From: CAMDMI01 sp044379485
Lineage (GTDB): Bacteria; Bacteroidota; Bacteroidia; Cytophagales; Flexibacteraceae
Assembly (NCBI GenBank): GCA_044379485.1
Contig: JBIPOE010000014.1
Coordinates: forward strand, 3,848 to 67,847
Direction of reading: 5' to 3'
Length of the DNA: 64,000 nt
The position numbers and the translations under genes are program-made. The first letter of the stretch is position 1. The number at the start of each line of letters is the position of its first letter. Below, one piece after another: positions 46,431 through 55,208 of this stretch. The notes beneath the pieces are model-generated. The model saw only the letters and a list, made by a program, of their open reading frames with translations. It was not told where the DNA came from and made no database searches.

Positions 46431-46606
46431 AACCTCGAAAAGGTGAAATTACTATTGAAAATTCCAATAAATCGAAGTAAACCTCGGAGATTTGTCATTT
46501 TTATAAATAGTTCCCACCAATCGTAGCAAACCTCAAAGAGGTGACATTTTTATATAATCAATTCTCACAATCCGTAAGAAACCTCGAAGAGGTGACATTT
46601 TTATTC
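46431..46606. repeat. tandem 49-51 bp repeat with palindromic CCTC-NNN-GAGG core, four units
   Basis: Four units start at 46431, 46480, 46529 and 46580. Each begins with AACCTC-NNN-GAGGTGACATTT or a variant, in which CCTC and GAGG are complementary and flank three bases; the third and fourth units match best. A T-rich run follows, then a less conserved spacer ending in ATCGTAG or similar. The spacers are related to each other, so this is not a CRISPR array. It resembles dispersed palindromic intergenic repeats; function is unknown. Confidence 0.78.
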
Positions 46607-46666
46607 ACCCCAACAAAAATCAGTTTTTCACCTAATCAATATCCTGTATCAGCCTGAGCAGCCGGG

Positions 46667-46674
46667 TAATTTTG
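46667..46674 (+). promoter_or_regulatory. promoter core TAATTTTG of the CrtI-like gene
   Basis: Exact TAnnTTTG match 20 bases before the ATG at 46695, giving a leader of about 14 nt. Confidence 0.58.
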
Positions 46675-46694
46675 GGCTTCAATTCAGATGAACC

Positions 46695-48209
46695 ATGAAA
46701 AGAACCCCTATTGTAAATATTATTGGCGGAGGTATTAGCGGCCTTTCGGCTGGCATTTATGCCCGGATGAATGGATTTGAAACCCATATTTTTGAGAAAA
46801 ACAGCCATCCAGGGGGCGTATGCCAAAGCTGGAACCGAAATGGATATAATGTAAATGGTTCTATTCACTGGTTGATGGGCTCGGGTCCTGGCACCGATTA
46901 CTATTGGATGTGGCGGGAATTGGGCATCATTGAAAACACCGCTATTTACCACCACAGCAGTTTTTCCGACTATGAAACCGAAGATGGAAAAGTGCTGCAC
47001 ATCTATACGGACATTTTTAAACTTAGAAATGAACTGCTTTCCTGGTCGCCTGAAGACAAGGAAGTCATTGAGGATTTGTTCGAAAGCCTTTCCGATCTAG
47101 CTAACCATCCCATGCCTTTTCCGCAAATTGGCCTTTGGAACAAAACCCGCTCAGCCATAAAAACGGTGTTCACCGATTTCCCATTAATCGTTTCCATGGT
47201 GAAATGGCAAAGGGTAACCTTGGGTGAATTCGCCTCCCGATTCAAAAATCCACACCTCAAAAAAGCCTTTGCCCAGCTTTGGCATCCGGAAATGAGTATG
47301 GTTTTTATCCTTATGCAGCTTGCTTTTGCACACATGGGTTCGGCAGGTTATCCCTTGGGTGGATCTTCTACATTTATCAAACGTCTCAAAAAGCGTTTTG
47401 AAGACCTGAGTGGCCACTTTCATCCAAATGCAGCGGTACAGAAAATAGAAATTGTAGATGGAAATGCCAAAGCCATTGTCCTGGAAAATGGCATAGCGGT
47501 GGAAGGTGATTATTTTATTTCTGCGGGTGATGGACACAAAGCCATTTTTGAATTGCTTGGAAAAGAATGGGCAGACGAAAGCCACACCAAGGCATTTGAA
47601 AACTTGCAGACATTCCCCGGACTGCTTTATTTTTCAGCGGGCGTTTCTTATGATTTTCAAGACCTTGGCTCCAGCATTTCCGGTTTGAATTTGGCACTGA
47701 AGCAACCTGTAGATTTGGGAAATGCGATTTTGGAAAGGAACACCTTCCAGATTTACAATTTCGACCCAACCCTGGCAGGCCCCGGAAAAACCTTGATTAC
47801 ATCCTTAATCGCCACAGATTACCAATATTGGAAAACCATCCATGAAAAGGGGATTGAATATTACTGGGCAGAAAGAAAGCGCATAGCCGATTCCCTCATT
47901 TCCAATCTTGAAATTCGCTTTCAAGGCATTAGAAACCATGTTGATTTTTGCGATGTGGCCACGCCCATTACCTACGAAAACGAAACCGGAAACTACCGGG
48001 GAAGTTATGAAGGTTGGCTGCCCACACCAACCAGTCTTTTGACCCAGATTCCCCAAAAGTTTTCCAAACTATCCAATGTCTTTTTATCCGGACATTGGGT
48101 AAGCGCCGGCGGTGGTATGCCTCCTGCAGCCTTTACCGGACGCAATGCGGTGGGTTTTATTTGTGAAGCTGAGGATGTTGATTTTGAATCATTTACGGCG
48201 AAAATGTAA
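46695..48209 (+). CDS. FAD-dependent CrtI/phytoene-desaturase-like oxidoreductase
   Basis: A 504-residue amine-oxidase-fold flavoprotein. The dinucleotide motif is IIGGGISGLSAGIYA at the N-terminus, followed by the FEKNSHPGGVCQSW segment of CrtI-type enzymes. The C-terminal FAD motif is near LSGHWVSAGGGMPPAAFTGRNA. Candidates are phytoene desaturases, carotenoid isomerase-like proteins and the RetSat group. The reaction is unknown and no carotenoid genes adjoin. To the eye the coding sequence is more G+C rich than its neighbours, which may indicate later acquisition. It has its own promoter. Confidence 0.85.
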   Translation: MKRTPIVNIIGGGISGLSAGIYARMNGFETHIFEKNSHPGGVCQSWNRNGYNVNGSIHWLMGSGPGTDYYWMWRELGIIENTAIYHHSSFSDYETEDGKVLHIYTDIFKLRNELLSWSPEDKEVIEDLFESLSDLANHPMPFPQIGLWNKTRSAIKTVFTDFPLIVSMVKWQRVTLGEFASRFKNPHLKKAFAQLWHPEMSMVFILMQLAFAHMGSAGYPLGGSSTFIKRLKKRFEDLSGHFHPNAAVQKIEIVDGNAKAIVLENGIAVEGDYFISAGDGHKAIFELLGKEWADESHTKAFENLQTFPGLLYFSAGVSYDFQDLGSSISGLNLALKQPVDLGNAILERNTFQIYNFDPTLAGPGKTLITSLIATDYQYWKTIHEKGIEYYWAERKRIADSLISNLEIRFQGIRNHVDFCDVATPITYENETGNYRGSYEGWLPTPTSLLTQIPQKFSKLSNVFLSGHWVSAGGGMPPAAFTGRNAVGFICEAEDVDFESFTAKM

Positions 48210-48235
48210 AAGGGAAAATCAAAAAATTTTGAATT

Positions 48236-49867
48236 CTACATCTTAGCCATTTTAACATGATAAAGCTTACCACCAGCTTCAAAAGAAACCAGATACAAAC
48301 CAGAAGCAAGGGCACTTAAGTCATTCAGAACAATACGGTTATCCTCTATCGCTTGTTTTTGAGTTTTTACCAATTGGCCACCAATGGTCCTGATTTGAAT
48401 TGCAACATTTTGGTTCACAGGTTCTGGAAGATCGATGTATAAAATATTGTCAGTCGGGTTAGGGAAACCAATCGGTACCTTGGATTGAATTGGTACTTGG
48501 TTTGCTGTTGTTCCTTCTTGATAAACCCTCACATAATCCACCTCCATAGTTGCCTGATTGAATGCTGGTGTTACTACGCCTGGAAGAATGGCAACGTTCA
48601 TCAGGATGTATTGCTCAGCATTAAAAGGCCATGTGTCTGCATTTTTCAAAATCGGATTGTAGGTATAGTGCACAAGGCCATCCACACTAAAAACCATTTT
48701 TTGCGGACTCCAGTTTAACACATAGGTATGAAAACCAGTGGTAGCATTGGCTATTGTTTGTCCTCCTTTGTTTTCTGTATTGCCGAAACTGGAAGGGGTA
48801 TGTATGGCACTTTGAACAAAATTAAGATTGTCGCCCCAGTGTTCAATAATGTCTATTTCTCCACAGGCAGGCCAAACCAAAGAGCCAAACCCTTGCAAAG
48901 TCCACCATGCGCCTGCTTCATCAATGTTTTTTCCCAACATCCATAAAGCGGGTAATGTGCCAATCCCTGCAGCCATTTTTGCCCGGATTTCAACTTTGCC
49001 GTACGTAAAGGCAAATTTTGAGTTAAGTCTTGCGGAGGTATAATTTTTGGTTTGTCCGTTGGCAGTGTAGGCTTCTTTTTTGGCCACAATCTTAAGTGAT
49101 CCGTTGCTTACAAAAGAATTTACCGGTCTATTGGTGTAGTGCATAGGTTCGCCAGCAAACCAGCCTGGCATTTGGCTCTGTTGGTGCCAGTTCACAGTAT
49201 TTACATTTCCATCGGTATTAAACTCATCGCTCCACACCAGCTGGTCATATACAGGTTCGGAAGGAGCCGTTCCTTCGTAAATAAAATCGTCTATAAAGGC
49301 CAGCACCTGGTCCGTGTTGTTTTCTCCATTCACCTGAATCAAAACCCTGTTGAAATCTCCTCTTAATGTTGGATTGGGAGAATTTGGATCCTGATTAAAA
49401 AAAGCATCCGTCAAAAAATTAAAACTAAGGGTTTGCCATTGATTAAGCTGAATAGGTTTTAAAATGGTTGACTGTGTAGTCCATGGTTCAGACAAAGTAC
49501 CATTCTGCAGTTTTAAAGCAATGGTGTTTGCCTGTGTTCCAGTTATTCCTGAAGACGGAACATATATTTTGAAGCTAAAAGTATGATTAACCGACAAGTT
49601 AAAATTGCTTGAGGCATTAAACCCAATATTGGCATACTGTCCTCCTGTATCTTTATATTTTAAAACTTTTGCTGAGGTATTGATTCCCTGTGAAAAAGGA
49701 TTGGGCTCACTTGTATTTATTTCGCAATTATCTGGAAACCATGTAGATATTGTTCCATTTCCTTCAAAATCATCCTGCAATATTTGGGATTGCCCATTGT
49801 TAACTAACAGCCAGCTTAGAAAAATAAGAAATAAGAATCTAGGAAAAAAATGATTGGGTTTATTCAT
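48236..49867 (-). CDS. T9SS-exported GH16 enzyme (laminarinase-like)
   Basis: A 543-residue secreted enzyme. A signal peptide ends near GQSQ. Residues about 30-200 form a carbohydrate-binding-like beta-sandwich. The GH16 catalytic domain spans about 205-450, with the motif GEIDIIEHWG: nucleophile E337, helper D339 and acid/base E342. LPALWMLGKNID upstream and DYVRVYQEG at the end are typical of the laminarinase clade. A T9SS sorting domain (FPNPTDN) starts near residue 465. It should cut beta-1,3-glucans outside the cell. A second, simpler GH16 without T9SS domain is at 6386-7183. Confidence 0.92.
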   Translation of the reverse strand: MNKPNHFFPRFLFLIFLSWLLVNNGQSQILQDDFEGNGTISTWFPDNCEINTSEPNPFSQGINTSAKVLKYKDTGGQYANIGFNASSNFNLSVNHTFSFKIYVPSSGITGTQANTIALKLQNGTLSEPWTTQSTILKPIQLNQWQTLSFNFLTDAFFNQDPNSPNPTLRGDFNRVLIQVNGENNTDQVLAFIDDFIYEGTAPSEPVYDQLVWSDEFNTDGNVNTVNWHQQSQMPGWFAGEPMHYTNRPVNSFVSNGSLKIVAKKEAYTANGQTKNYTSARLNSKFAFTYGKVEIRAKMAAGIGTLPALWMLGKNIDEAGAWWTLQGFGSLVWPACGEIDIIEHWGDNLNFVQSAIHTPSSFGNTENKGGQTIANATTGFHTYVLNWSPQKMVFSVDGLVHYTYNPILKNADTWPFNAEQYILMNVAILPGVVTPAFNQATMEVDYVRVYQEGTTANQVPIQSKVPIGFPNPTDNILYIDLPEPVNQNVAIQIRTIGGQLVKTQKQAIEDNRIVLNDLSALASGLYLVSFEAGGKLYHVKMAKM

Positions 49868-49998
49868 TTGATTTAAATATTTAAGTAAAAGAGCTTAACA
49901 TACTCATATACTAATCTTTAAATTGGAAAACGACCTTGATTAGAGATATAAATACGAAATATTTTTAACCAGAAACATAGGTATAATCTTTAGTCCTA

Positions 49999-50691
49999 TC
50001 AGTTTCCTACCACCCTCACACTCCCTCTAAAAGGCACATTTTTAACATTTCCAGTCAAAATATAAATCCCATTCTTTAAGGTGGAGGCATTGGCAATCGT
50101 TTCATGTCCATCCAATTTAAAATCCAAATTCATGTTTTGACCTACCATATTCCAGACCTTGATGTTTTCTGCATTTTCCTTTATTCGTATTGATTGGCTT
50201 TCTGAATCAAAGGTTGGAGAAACAATTTTTGGTAAATCTCCAGAAATCACTTCGCTCTTTGAATTTACGCCATAGTTGATTCTTAACTGAATACAATTTC
50301 TATTTGCTGGATTAAAAGCATCCACAAAGCAATAGCGAATAGTAGATGTTCCATTGATTCCATTTGGATCTAACACCGAACTAAAGGAGTTATTTTCCTC
50401 TTGAGGAGCAAGAACGATGGTGTCATAACTTTCACTTGCTGAAGGAGGATGATGAAGTAAATCCCAATTAAAGAAGCACCGATGTCCAGGCTGAACAGAT
50501 ATTTCCTCTTTTGTAACAATCGTATGAACTGTTGTATTTGAAATATTTTTAACAATGGCACTTGTCTGAATATATTGAAATAGATCAGGTTCAAATACAA
50601 CCGAATCTTCACAGGATATCTCAAAAGTTTGGGCCTTAAGATTTTGAATAGCAAAGCCAAAAAACAAAAGAATAAACGGAAAGAATTTCAT
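49999..50691 (-). CDS. secreted protein with T9SS-like C-terminal domain, function unknown
   Basis: A 230-residue protein with a signal peptide ending near NLKAQ. Two Cys residues (in FEISCEDSVV and GHRCFF) may bond. The C-terminal 70 residues resemble a T9SS sorting domain (KVWNMVGQNMNL, then a glycine-hydrophobic GIYILTG strand). No catalytic motif or known domain was recognised. It lies between two T9SS-type genes on the same strand, with gaps of 131 and 172 bases. Confidence 0.72.
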   Translation of the reverse strand: MKFFPFILLFFGFAIQNLKAQTFEISCEDSVVFEPDLFQYIQTSAIVKNISNTTVHTIVTKEEISVQPGHRCFFNWDLLHHPPSASESYDTIVLAPQEENNSFSSVLDPNGINGTSTIRYCFVDAFNPANRNCIQLRINYGVNSKSEVISGDLPKIVSPTFDSESQSIRIKENAENIKVWNMVGQNMNLDFKLDGHETIANASTLKNGIYILTGNVKNVPFRGSVRVVGN

Positions 50692-50863
50692 AGCAAAGAA
50701 ATATCAAAAACAAGAGTAATCAATTAGCATTAAAACCACAGATCTTATTCATACTTTTTGGCTCAAAACCTGCGAGAAGTTGTTTTGGATTCAATCAATA
50801 GATCTTTATTTTTCAAATTTTATTCATATAAACTTCTTAAAACCAGGATTTTGATTCAAAATA

Positions 50864-52438
50864 TCATTTTCCCACAACCACCTTTTGGGTTTGCCGTATT
50901 TTCCCTTTTGTAAACTCCAGAAAATAAACACCAGCTGCCAAATCTGAAACCTGCAACTCCCGGGTGTGGTAACCAGGCAAATGGTAACTGTCTGGCTCAA
51001 TGGTCTTTTTCAGTTTTCCTTCCAAAGAAAACAAACGAATACCCACTTCACCCGATGTAGCCAATGTATAACCAAAGCGAATCGACTCATTTGCTGGAAC
51101 TGGGGCTACAGGATACAATTTATCACTTACCTGCTCAAAAACCGGATTCCGAACACCCGTTACAGGATCTTCCAACACAATATTCTCATCACCAGCCTGA
51201 TAGGGTAAAAATGAAATGGGTAAATAATACATTTCATCTCCTGTTCCCTCTCCCCAGGTAATGTTGATCGGTGGATTGTGTGGATTGTTCACATTGCCAG
51301 TGGTGTTGTCATAACCAGCAAAAGCATGAATCACAGAACCAGCCGGCAATTTTATAAGCTGCTTAAACTGAAAGGCACCTTGCCAGTTAAAATCCCAGGA
51401 TGGAATATGAATCAATTTAACGGTATCGCCCCCTGGCTTCACCGCATAAACCTTCCAATGTGTGCCCAACTTGTGACAATGTGGGGCAACTGACAAAAGA
51501 CTAACATCTATAGGCACAGTGTATCTGCCATGAAACTCTTTTTTTGTATTGGCAAAAATATAAAACGGACCATTTACCAATACATTGGGCAATGGCAACA
51601 TAATAAACGATTGTAAGTATCTGATGCTGTTTGAATTATCGAAAAATATATTAATAGAGGATGAATCCGCCTCATCCGTAGAGGTCGGTGCAAAATGCAT
51701 TTGCACCTTCAGGTCTCCTCCCGCATGCAACTTTTGTGTAATCCCATTGCTGTAAATCACAGGAAAAGCACCAGGCACATACCCGGGAAGTTGTTGTTGA
51801 CTAAGGTTTGTATTATTTGATCCTCCACCAGAATAACCATATTCTGGTGTCAATGCATCCTCTGCTGCGGCTGCACCTGTTGTGTCTTCCCAAACCAAAG
51901 CATGGTGAACCACCTTTTTATTGCCTGGCCTAAACTCCATAGACCTTATTTTTTTATCTGTTGTCAAACCAGTTGGCAATACAAAATATCGGTATTCGTC
52001 TGTATTGGTTCCAACATGTACATATTTTTTTGCAAAAGAAACTACCAAATCCGGCACACCAACCTGAGATCCGCTCGGAAAAACAGGTAAAGCAGGCTCC
52101 AAAGCAGGATTTCCCTGAGGCATTCCTGCATTTACCCAATCTGTAATCTGTTGCTTTTGGGTAGCACTCAAATAGTTTTCCTTTTGGTAGCTTCTATATT
52201 GAGGATCGGGCTTCCATGGCGGCATATAGTTTATGCTAGTCACGTATTTAATCATATCGCCTCGTCCGCTCACCTCCTGGTAGTTGGTCAGAGGAAAAGG
52301 CGCAATCTCCCCTTGCCTATGGCATGAGGTACAATGCTTGTACACAATTGGCGCTATGTGCTCCGAAAAGGTTAGGGTCTGAGCCCTGGAAATCAAAGCG
52401 ATAAGAAAAAAACAACAGGTAAAAATTCTACTTTTCAT
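50864..52438 (-). CDS. cytochrome c plus copper type II monooxygenase-like T9SS protein
   Basis: A 524-residue secreted protein starting at ATG 52438 (MKSRIF); the longer frame to 52471 is not needed. After the signal peptide, a heme c site C36-x2-C39-H40 (CTSCH) leads a small cytochrome c domain with MPPW downstream. The larger part resembles the copper type II ascorbate-dependent monooxygenases: HHALVWEDTTG, QMHFAPT, and HCHKLGTHW. Heme and copper centres may act in an electron path. The C-terminus is a T9SS sorting domain. The substrate is unknown. It begins one base after the stop of the redoxin gene, so the two are coupled. Confidence 0.82.
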   Translation of the reverse strand: MKSRIFTCCFFLIALISRAQTLTFSEHIAPIVYKHCTSCHRQGEIAPFPLTNYQEVSGRGDMIKYVTSINYMPPWKPDPQYRSYQKENYLSATQKQQITDWVNAGMPQGNPALEPALPVFPSGSQVGVPDLVVSFAKKYVHVGTNTDEYRYFVLPTGLTTDKKIRSMEFRPGNKKVVHHALVWEDTTGAAAAEDALTPEYGYSGGGSNNTNLSQQQLPGYVPGAFPVIYSNGITQKLHAGGDLKVQMHFAPTSTDEADSSSINIFFDNSNSIRYLQSFIMLPLPNVLVNGPFYIFANTKKEFHGRYTVPIDVSLLSVAPHCHKLGTHWKVYAVKPGGDTVKLIHIPSWDFNWQGAFQFKQLIKLPAGSVIHAFAGYDNTTGNVNNPHNPPINITWGEGTGDEMYYLPISFLPYQAGDENIVLEDPVTGVRNPVFEQVSDKLYPVAPVPANESIRFGYTLATSGEVGIRLFSLEGKLKKTIEPDSYHLPGYHTRELQVSDLAAGVYFLEFTKGKIRQTQKVVVGK

Positions 52439-52439
52439 A

Positions 52440-52958
52440 TTACTTTTTTTGTCTTTGAATGAAACAGCCAACCGGCTCTGTATTAACTATTAAGTCTCTC
52501 CTACCCGCTTCCCAATGCAATATAGCAGCTCGTAAATAATATTCAGTCACTACAGTTCTACGTTTTCCTACAGAGGCAAAAGAATTATCCACTTTTCCCC
52601 GATACACAATGCTTGCTTTTTCATTGTCCCAAACCACAACTTCCGGTGTTACAGCAGTTTTAAACCTATTGCTTAAAGCAAAAGCCGAATCAGTTTGCAT
52701 GTCAAAATCAAGCCCATATTTTTTAGAAAATGCCTTTCTGCTGGCTGCATTTGAATATACCTGATCAGGAAAAACTCCAACAAACCGGATTTTATCTGAT
52801 GCATATTCTTTACTAAGTTTCCTAAGTTCAAGGCTCACACTTTGGCAAATGGGACAAGTTTCTGCAAGAAAAAGATAAACCGTCAGGCTTTTGGAAAACG
52901 CAGCATTTCCAGGCAGCAATCCCAAAAACAAGAAAAAATATTTCACTTGCATTTTCAT
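52440..52958 (-). CDS. thioredoxin-fold (TlpA/redoxin-like) exported protein
   Basis: A 172-residue protein starting at ATG 52958; ATG 52952 is equally possible, while the frame from 53027 has no signal-like start. The signal segment is FFLFLGLLPGNAAFS. The CPIC motif in FLAETCPICQ is the CxxC redox site of thioredoxin-fold proteins, and TPEVVVW gives the cis-Pro loop. It is expected to reduce or exchange disulfides in the periplasm. It directly precedes the cytochrome c/copper monooxygenase-like gene, so it may mature that partner. Confidence 0.83.
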   Translation of the reverse strand: MKMQVKYFFLFLGLLPGNAAFSKSLTVYLFLAETCPICQSVSLELRKLSKEYASDKIRFVGVFPDQVYSNAASRKAFSKKYGLDFDMQTDSAFALSNRFKTAVTPEVVVWDNEKASIVYRGKVDNSFASVGKRRTVVTEYYLRAAILHWEAGRRDLIVNTEPVGCFIQRQKK

Positions 52959-53051
52959 CTTCAACGCAATATGAGAAAAAAAAGAATTCCTATCCCTATT
53001 CAGGCCAAAACAGAGTTTAAATATCAACAGAAAAGAAACTGCAAAATAATT

Positions 53052-53150
53052 TGGGCAGCGGCCAGGCTATTTACTCCAAGTCCTCCTTCGGTCGTACCTC
53101 CCTCAGTCCGGGCTTTCCGTTTCTATCCTTGCTGCTCAGTCTGTTACAAA
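53052..53150. other. G+C-rich patch in A+T-rich intergenic DNA
   Basis: About 100 bases with clearly higher G+C than the flanks. GCAGC and GCTGC elements near its two ends could pair, and CCGGGC is central. It could be a non-coding RNA, a dispersed repeat or a remnant of a mobile element. No known RNA family could be assigned. Confidence 0.35.
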
Positions 53151-53368
53151 AACTGTTGAATCTTTCAAAAGTTTATCTGCCCCCTTGGGGACAAACTATA
53201 GGTAGAATATTGAACAAAAACGATTGTGAAGTGCCATTAGGTACGAAATATTGTATATATAATACTAATTTTTAAAGCAATAGCAATTCTCATAGAATAC
53301 CCGTTTAACTGATATCTTTTCAACCAATAATTTGGCCAAAAAATAACCACAAACAATTTACATTTTCA

Positions 53369-53402
53369 CACTTCCAGAAAGTTAGAAGACTTTCTGGAAG
53401 TG
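53369..53402. other. perfect 14-bp stem hairpin
   Basis: CACTTCCAGAAAGT and ACTTTCTGGAAGTG are exact reverse complements around a 6-base loop. It lies about 70 bases downstream of the pepF-type gene stop on the minus strand. No T-run follows, so it is not a textbook intrinsic terminator; it could still be an RNA end or a protein-binding site. Confidence 0.6.
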
Positions 53403-53471
53403 GCCATCATTCACAAATTTCGCGGTAAAAACTAAAGTTGTTTGCTTTCCTAAACAAACCTACCTTCTGTT

Positions 53472-55205
53472 TTACAAAGCCTCCATTTCCCCCCAAACAA
53501 ATTCCATCAGCTCGTTGATATAGGCCTCCGAAAAATCGAACTTCACCCCTGCCGTTTCATACACTTCTTTTATACCGGCCGTGTGGCCAAGCGACAATGC
53601 GTCCAGATATTGACCCAATGCCTTTTCAGGATTTTGCTTAAAATTTCGCCAAACAGAAATGGCTCCAAGTTGCGCCATTCCATATTCAATATAATAAAAC
53701 GGCACTTCAAAAAGGTGCAGTTGCTTTTGCCATGCTATTGTTTTAAAATGCTCATAACCTGTATAATCCACCAGGCCTGAAGAAAATCTTCCTGAAATTT
53801 CCAACCAGGCCTTTGATCTTTCTTCAACGCTATGTTCCGGATGCTCATAAATACAATGCTGAAAAGCATCAATCGTGGCCACCCATGGCAAAGTATCAAT
53901 CACCTGAGCCAAATGATCCCTTTTTGCCCGCTTTAAATCTTCCGCATTTTCAAAATAAACATCCCAATGATCCATGGTCATCAATTCCATGCTCATACTT
54001 GCCAACTCCGCCACTTCAGACGAAGTATGTTTGAAAAAACTCAAAGGTAAAAACCGTGTCACAATGCTGTGAACCGCATGTCCACCCTCATGCATCAAGG
54101 TTACCATATCCCGAAGGCTACCGCTTGCATTCATAAAAATGAACGGAAAACCAGATTGATCCAAAGGATAGTTATACCCGCCTGGTGCTTTTCCCTTTCT
54201 CGATTCCAAATCAAAATGCCCTTTTTCCTCCATGGCTTTCAGGCAATTACCCAAAAACGGATCCAGCTTAGAAAATACTTTTTTGCCTCTGTCCAATAAA
54301 TCCTGACCACCATCAAAAGCCTTCAAAGGTGCATTTCCATTTTCTTCAACAGAAAGATCAAAAGGTTTTAAAGCCTCTAAACCAAGGCTTTGCTTTCTCT
54401 TTTCAGCTAGCTTTTGCACCAATGGAACCACGGCAGTTTCAACTGCTTTGTGAAAAACTTTACAATCGTCTGGTGTGTAGTCAAATCGACCCATCGCCTT
54501 AAACATATAATCTCTGAAATTGGCAAAATCTGCATTTTCAGAAACTGAATGTCTAAGTTTTACGAGATCAGAAAAAATTTCCTGCAACTTGTTTGCATCT
54601 GCCAATCTACGGTTTTGAATTTTCTCATAAACCTCTTTTCGCTCCTCTCTGTCAGTCGATTGCAAAATCACACCTGCCTTTGGCATGGTAATCTCCTCCC
54701 CTTTCCATTCAATGGTCAAAGCACCTGAAATGGCTGCATATTCCTGAGCTTTATTTTGAATTTCAGTTTGAAGAGGAATGTTTTCTTCTCTGAAAATTTC
54801 CAGATCCTTCTTTACATTTTTTCGTAGAATTTCCGCCCCTTTAAATTCTAGTAAATCAAAATCAGGCGATTGGTTTACTTTTACATCCAAATCATTTTGG
54901 AACTTAGCTACATGTGGTTCAATTTCTTCAATAAAGTATGTATAACTTTTAACAGCCTCTTCATCAGCAGTATTACAAGTCATTTTGATATACCTCCAGG
55001 CAAGATCTTCTTCAAGCAATGCATTCAGATCCGATCTATCTAAAAGCCATTGCCAAATGGCTTCTTTTCCCTTCACCTCCCGGTTTAAAAGTTGTTCAAA
55101 AAAAGGCAAAACATCCGCCCATTCCCGTACTTTAAAATCCGAAGATATAAATTTACTTTGTATAGGTGAATCGCTTATAAACTTTTGATATGCAGTACTC
55201 AACAT
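53472..55205 (-). CDS. M3-family oligoendopeptidase (PepF-like)
   Basis: A 577-residue cytoplasmic zinc peptidase. The zinc motif is in LMHEGGHAVHS (HExxH), with the third ligand Glu about 25 residues later in the SSEVAELASM segment. The length and helical composition fit oligoendopeptidase F. It digests short peptides and has no signal peptide. It is the last gene of a minus-strand run, three bases after the nuoL stop, so it is likely co-transcribed with a complex I subunit. Confidence 0.92.
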   Translation of the reverse strand: MLSTAYQKFISDSPIQSKFISSDFKVREWADVLPFFEQLLNREVKGKEAIWQWLLDRSDLNALLEEDLAWRYIKMTCNTADEEAVKSYTYFIEEIEPHVAKFQNDLDVKVNQSPDFDLLEFKGAEILRKNVKKDLEIFREENIPLQTEIQNKAQEYAAISGALTIEWKGEEITMPKAGVILQSTDREERKEVYEKIQNRRLADANKLQEIFSDLVKLRHSVSENADFANFRDYMFKAMGRFDYTPDDCKVFHKAVETAVVPLVQKLAEKRKQSLGLEALKPFDLSVEENGNAPLKAFDGGQDLLDRGKKVFSKLDPFLGNCLKAMEEKGHFDLESRKGKAPGGYNYPLDQSGFPFIFMNASGSLRDMVTLMHEGGHAVHSIVTRFLPLSFFKHTSSEVAELASMSMELMTMDHWDVYFENAEDLKRAKRDHLAQVIDTLPWVATIDAFQHCIYEHPEHSVEERSKAWLEISGRFSSGLVDYTGYEHFKTIAWQKQLHLFEVPFYYIEYGMAQLGAISVWRNFKQNPEKALGQYLDALSLGHTAGIKEVYETAGVKFDFSEAYINELMEFVWGEMEAL

Positions 55206-55208
55206 GAG

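Larger units (their letters stand above)
46300..46694. other. repeat-bearing intergenic region
   Basis: A 395-bp gap between the Dabb gene and the CrtI-like gene. Its main content is the tandem palindromic repeat (46431-46606) and a promoter core at 46667-46674. No open frame was supported. Confidence 0.65.
53028..53471. other. intergenic region with G+C-rich patch and hairpin
   Basis: A 444-bp gap between two minus-strand genes. A G+C-rich patch (53052-53150) and a long perfect hairpin (53369-53402) are the only structures seen. Open frames that cross it match no known protein. Confidence 0.55.

Noticed and set aside
46431..46606. Possible CRISPR array from short palindromic repeats at regular spacing.
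   Set aside because: The spacers are similar to one another, the period is only about 50 bp, and no cas genes are in the window.
52842..53159. Plus-strand open frame of 105 codons crossing the redoxin gene start and the G+C-rich patch.
   Set aside because: It is antisense to the redoxin coding sequence, is very basic and has no recognisable domain.
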